Below, in pieces: positions 6,613 through 8,385 of a stretch of DNA of 8,385 bases; positions within the stretch are counted from its first letter, which is position 1; every line of letters begins with the position of its first letter. A program made the translations under genes and the position numbers. The notes under the pieces were generated by a model that worked only from the letters and a program-made list of their open reading frames with translations, did no database searches and was not told the DNA's origin. This DNA comes from Spirochaetia bacterium UBA6919 (GTDB taxonomy: Bacteria; Spirochaetota; UBA6919), in the NCBI GenBank assembly GCA_002450905.1, contig DKAT01000016.1, positions 1 through 8,385 of the forward strand. Reading direction: 5' to 3'.

Positions 6613-6690
6613 ATGGTGGGAAGGATGTATAGATTGAAAAATGGGATTATGACCAGAATGAAAGGAATATGACGAGAAAAGGGATCATTT
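6604..6690. repeat. Degenerate direct repeats upstream of tpm
   Basis: Three related stretches of roughly TRTGACC(A)GAATGRRRGGAA: from 6604, from 6648 and from 6668. The cores ATGACCAGAA (6649-6658) and ATGACGAGAA (6669-6678) differ at one base and start exactly 20 bp apart; the first copy (TGTGACCGAATG) lacks one base. Spacing near two helical turns would suit paired protein binding. No gene covers this segment. The next start (tpm, 6780) is about 90 bp downstream. Confidence 0.35.
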
Positions 6691-6779
6691 ATCTATTTGA
6701 TTTATTTCTAGAATAATTTCTGTTACCAAAAAAATTAAAGTAGATTTACTGCAAATTAAAATCAAAAGGAATAAAATAT

Positions 6780-7433
6780 ATGGACAATCAATATTGGAAA
6801 GACCGATGGATTGAGGGGAAAATAGGTTTCCATGAAATGGATTTTCATGATAAGTTAATAGAACATTTCCCTAAATTAAATCCCCAAAAGGGCCAATCTG
6901 TTCTTGTTCCCTTGTGTGGAAAATCCTTAGATATATTATGGCTTAACGATATCGGTCTTCAAGTTCACGGGATAGAAATATCAGAACAGGCTGTTGAATC
7001 CTTCTTTTCTGAAAACAATCTTTCAAGTTATCAGATAACTAATAATAAAGATTTTATAACCTATTCTTATCAAAACATTATTATCCAATGTGGGGATATC
7101 TTTTTATTACAAGACAGAGAGTTTTATGATTTTATTTATGACAGAGCATCCCTGGTGGCGTTACCAAGGATTAAAAGAAAAAATTATTCTGAATTGATAA
7201 CTCAGTCGCTCAAACCTGGTGGTAAATATTTTCTGATTGTTTATGATTATGATCAATCATTAATGGATGGTCCCCCGTTTAGTATTCCTGAACAAGAGGT
7301 TAATGAACTTTATCAGGATCATTTTTCGATAAATCTGAAGGACAGCGATGATCTCAGCACGGATGAAGGATCCAGGTTTAGCTCCATCAAAGGTATGCAG
7401 CAGAAAGTATATATTCTTGAGAAGAATATTTAA
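6780..7433 (+). CDS. tpm: Thiopurine S-methyltransferase (bacterial TPMT)
   Basis: SAM-dependent methyltransferase of the TPMT family, which methylates thiopurine sulfur; bacterial members also methylate selenium and tellurium compounds and are linked to metalloid tolerance. Cytoplasmic, class I Rossmann-like fold. The sequence follows the bacterial family closely: W6-K-D-R-W10 and GKIGFHE (13-19) at the N-terminal substrate/SAM cap, VLVPLCGKSLD at 41-51 as SAM motif I, then GIEISE near 66-71 as the acidic ribose-binding strand. YDRASLVALPR follows, with D121-R122, and later KPGGKYFLIVYDYDQ and DGPPFSIPEQEV. At 217 residues it equals the usual bacterial length (about 218), so it is full-length. 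AAAGGA at 6765-6770 is 9 bases before the ATG. It stands alone, more than 200 bp from astA, with degenerate direct repeats in its upstream region. Confidence 0.92.
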   Translation: MDNQYWKDRWIEGKIGFHEMDFHDKLIEHFPKLNPQKGQSVLVPLCGKSLDILWLNDIGLQVHGIEISEQAVESFFSENNLSSYQITNNKDFITYSYQNIIIQCGDIFLLQDREFYDFIYDRASLVALPRIKRKNYSELITQSLKPGGKYFLIVYDYDQSLMDGPPFSIPEQEVNELYQDHFSINLKDSDDLSTDEGSRFSSIKGMQQKVYILEKNI

Positions 7434-7473
7434 TCAAAAATTGAGTATAGGTTTTCCTGAGATTAAAAATGTA

Positions 7474-7498
7474 AATTGACAATTCGACAACAAATTGT
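7474..7498. repeat. AATTG/CAATT inverted repeats downstream of tpm
   Basis: AATTG-A-CAATT at 7474-7484 is a palindrome. Its right arm can alternatively pair as ACAATT (7479-7484) with AATTGT (7493-7498) around an 8-base loop. A perfect TTGACA lies at 7476-7481 but has no acceptable -10 at 16-18 bp. No T-run follows, so this is not a clear terminator for tpm. Confidence 0.3.
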
Positions 7499-7540
7499 TT
7501 GATTTACCGTACACATTTTGGTGCTATTACAGTCTTAAAA

Positions 7541-7569
7541 TTGTTAATAATTTATTCACGTCTTATACA
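7541..7569 (+). promoter_or_regulatory. Candidate promoter for the hsp20 pair
   Basis: TTGTTA at 7541-7546 and TATACA at 7564-7569 are 17 bp apart, each 4 of 6 to the sigma-70 consensus. Transcription would start near 7576, leaving a leader of about 80 bases containing both palindromes at 7586-7619. I see no sigma-32-type or CIRCE element (TTAGCACTC...GAGTGCTAA). Confidence 0.3.
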
Positions 7570-7585
7570 TCACTTAATTGTATCA

Positions 7586-7598
7586 TAATGAATCATTA
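7586..7598. repeat. 13-bp palindrome upstream of hsp20, possible operator
   Basis: TAATGA-A-TCATTA, perfect 6-bp arms around one base. It lies just downstream of the candidate transcription start, where a repressor could act. All but two of its bases are A or T, so chance occurrence is plausible. Confidence 0.3.
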
Positions 7599-7604
7599 GA
7601 TCTA

Positions 7605-7619
7605 TTTTAACAGTTAAAA
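7605..7619. repeat. 15-bp palindrome upstream of hsp20, possible operator
   Basis: TTTTAAC-A-GTTAAAA, perfect 7-bp arms around one base, centred 20 bp after the previous palindrome and about 47 bp before the ATG remnant of the broken hsp20. A one-base centre does not make an RNA hairpin easily, so a DNA-binding site is the more natural reading. Confidence 0.35.
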
Positions 7620-7658
7620 CACGTTTTTGTATTTTATTCTTTTTTCTACACATCTTTT

Positions 7659-8034
7659 ATGAAGAAATTTTGATACTCTTTTTAATGGCTACTCTGATAG
7701 CTATAATCGGGGTACAGATTACCCATTGGTTAATGTACACGAGAAAGAGAATGAATATCACATTGAAGCTCTTCTTCCAGGGATAGATCCAAAAGAAGTG
7801 AACATCACATATTAAAACGGGATCTTAAGTATAACTGGGGAAAAAAAGAGTGACAGAGAAGATAAGTATCACTATCTTAGAAACGAACGATCCTTTGGAG
7901 GTTTTAACAAACAACTTAAAATAAAAACTTCTATCGATCATAAATCCATCAAAGCATCGTATAAAGATGGTGTTCTCAATATTGATTTAAAGAAAGCTGA
8001 AGCTGCAAAACCCATTAAGATCAAAGTAAATTAA
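7659..8034 (+). pseudogene. Hsp20/alpha-crystallin small heat-shock protein, broken by frameshift and in-frame stop
   Basis: ATP-independent holdase chaperone family. The coding frame reads FNGYSDSYNRGTDYP from 7681, then LVNVHEKENEYHIEALLPG with the family's first alpha-crystallin strands. It meets TAA at 7813-7815 (in ...VNITY-stop-NGILSITGEKK), then continues through the arginine-rich RNERSFGGF, the signature DGVLNIDLKK and a C-terminal I-x-I motif (KPIKIKVN) to TAA at 8032-8034. Upstream, the frame hits TGA at 7660-7662, but ATG AAG AAA at 7659 lies in the +1 frame. Dropping one T from the TTTT at 7668-7671 joins them as MKKFDTLFNGYSD. The restored product would be about 124 residues, short but acceptable. 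No Shine-Dalgarno sequence precedes 7659. Two independent lesions in otherwise well-kept sequence suggest recent decay, or sequencing error. A second, intact hsp20 follows 16 bases after the stop. Confidence 0.85.
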
Positions 8035-8038
8035 TTAT

Positions 8039-8045
8039 AAGGAGG
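8039..8045 (+). promoter_or_regulatory. Strong Shine-Dalgarno site for the second hsp20
   Basis: AAGGAGG, a perfect anti-Shine-Dalgarno match, ends 5 bases before the ATG at 8051. It is the strongest ribosome-binding site in the window and fixes this start. It would allow high translation of the second hsp20 even when translation of the upstream broken copy stops early. Confidence 0.8.
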
Positions 8046-8050
8046 ATAAT

Positions 8051-8385
8051 ATGAGCAAGGAATTAGAAAAGAAACAATTAAATGAATATGAACAATATAC
8101 TATACCTAATGTCGACACTTATGAAACCGACGAAAGCTATATCCTAAAGGCTGATATGCCAGGTGTCAATAAAGATAACCTTGAGATCATGATTGAAGAA
8201 AATCTCATGACGCTTCTAGGATCTACAAGCCTTTCAAAAGAGGAAGTGGTATATCAGGAGTTTGAACCATACAGCTACAAGAGATCTTTTAGAATAGGCA
8301 ATAACATTGATCGGGATAAGATTAAAGGTCATATTGACAATGGTGTGTTGACAGTAACTCTTCCCAAGGCTGAGAAAGCTAAGGC
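8051..8385 (+). CDS. Hsp20/alpha-crystallin family small heat-shock protein, partial (runs off the window)
   Basis: Small heat-shock chaperone that holds unfolding proteins for later refolding; cytoplasmic, oligomeric. 111 codons are visible, open to the right edge. A short charged N-terminus (MSKELEKKQLNEYEQY) leads into the alpha-crystallin domain. IPNVDTYETDESYILKADMPG (about 18-38) carries the family's first strands, ending in the typical M-P-G. KDNLEIMIEENLMTLLGS, YKRSFRI and NGVLTVTLPKAEKAK (the G-V-L-T-V-T-L-P-K signature) follow, so only a short tail and perhaps an I-x-I motif is missing. The fragment is distinct from the upstream broken copy (DMPGVNKDN against LLPGIDPKE), so the pair are paralogues rather than a recent duplication. 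It lies 16 bases after that copy with AAGGAGG before its ATG, so probably a bicistronic unit. Confidence 0.92.
   Translation, partial: MSKELEKKQLNEYEQYTIPNVDTYETDESYILKADMPGVNKDNLEIMIEENLMTLLGSTSLSKEEVVYQEFEPYSYKRSFRIGNNIDRDKIKGHIDNGVLTVTLPKAEKAK

Noticed and set aside
7476..7481. Perfect -35 hexamer TTGACA after tpm
   Set aside because: No acceptable -10 lies 15-19 bp downstream; the pair at 7541-7569 is the better promoter candidate.
7685..7780. Short ATG-initiated frame (starting MATLIAIIGVQITHWLM)
   Set aside because: It is out of frame with the Hsp20 coding sequence that clearly runs through the same bases, and it stops inside it.

Overview
This is an AT-rich bacterial window, roughly 35-40% GC in the core genes by eye. 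The gene content points to a Gram-negative bacterium: an RseP-type site-2 protease follows the MEP-pathway gene dxr, and there are AstA, bacterial-type thiopurine methyltransferase and Hsp20 genes. The direct dxr-rseP junction, without cdsA between, together with low GC would fit a member of the FCB group (Bacteroidota, Neomarinimicrobiota and relatives). That placement is inference; no rRNA or other marker is present to fix it.

Layout. Positions 1-274 hold no convincing gene but a cluster of short palindromic, REP-like elements. Positions 275-811 (minus) carry an unusually AT-rich orphan gene of unknown function, bracketed by a 15-bp near-perfect direct repeat. After an AT-rich intergenic stretch comes a well-conserved plus-strand pair, dxr (isoprenoid synthesis) and rseP (intramembrane protease), 17 bp apart. 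A small two-helix membrane protein on the minus strand (3888-4091) converges on rseP. Next is a two-gene unit, an M20-family N-acyl-amino-acid hydrolase and an arginine N-succinyltransferase (AstA) 6 bp apart. A spacer with degenerate repeats leads to a stand-alone thiopurine S-methyltransferase gene (tpm). The right end carries a tandem of small heat-shock protein genes: the first is broken by a frameshift and an in-frame TAA, the second is intact but runs off the window.

How the genes fit together. dxr supplies isoprenoid precursors, and the RseP product probably acts in envelope stress or membrane-protein turnover. The M20/AstA pair is an acylase beside an acyltransferase, which suggests a branch of arginine or ornithine metabolism that uses N-succinyl (or similar) intermediates, although the usual AstB-E partners are not here. 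The tpm and hsp20 genes are stress or detoxification functions.

I see no CRISPR array, RNA gene, integrase or transposase. The best leads for something undescribed are the M20-AstA pair, the orphan gene between direct repeats, the palindrome cluster at the left end, and the doubly lesioned hsp20. None amounts to a clearly new system on sequence alone.
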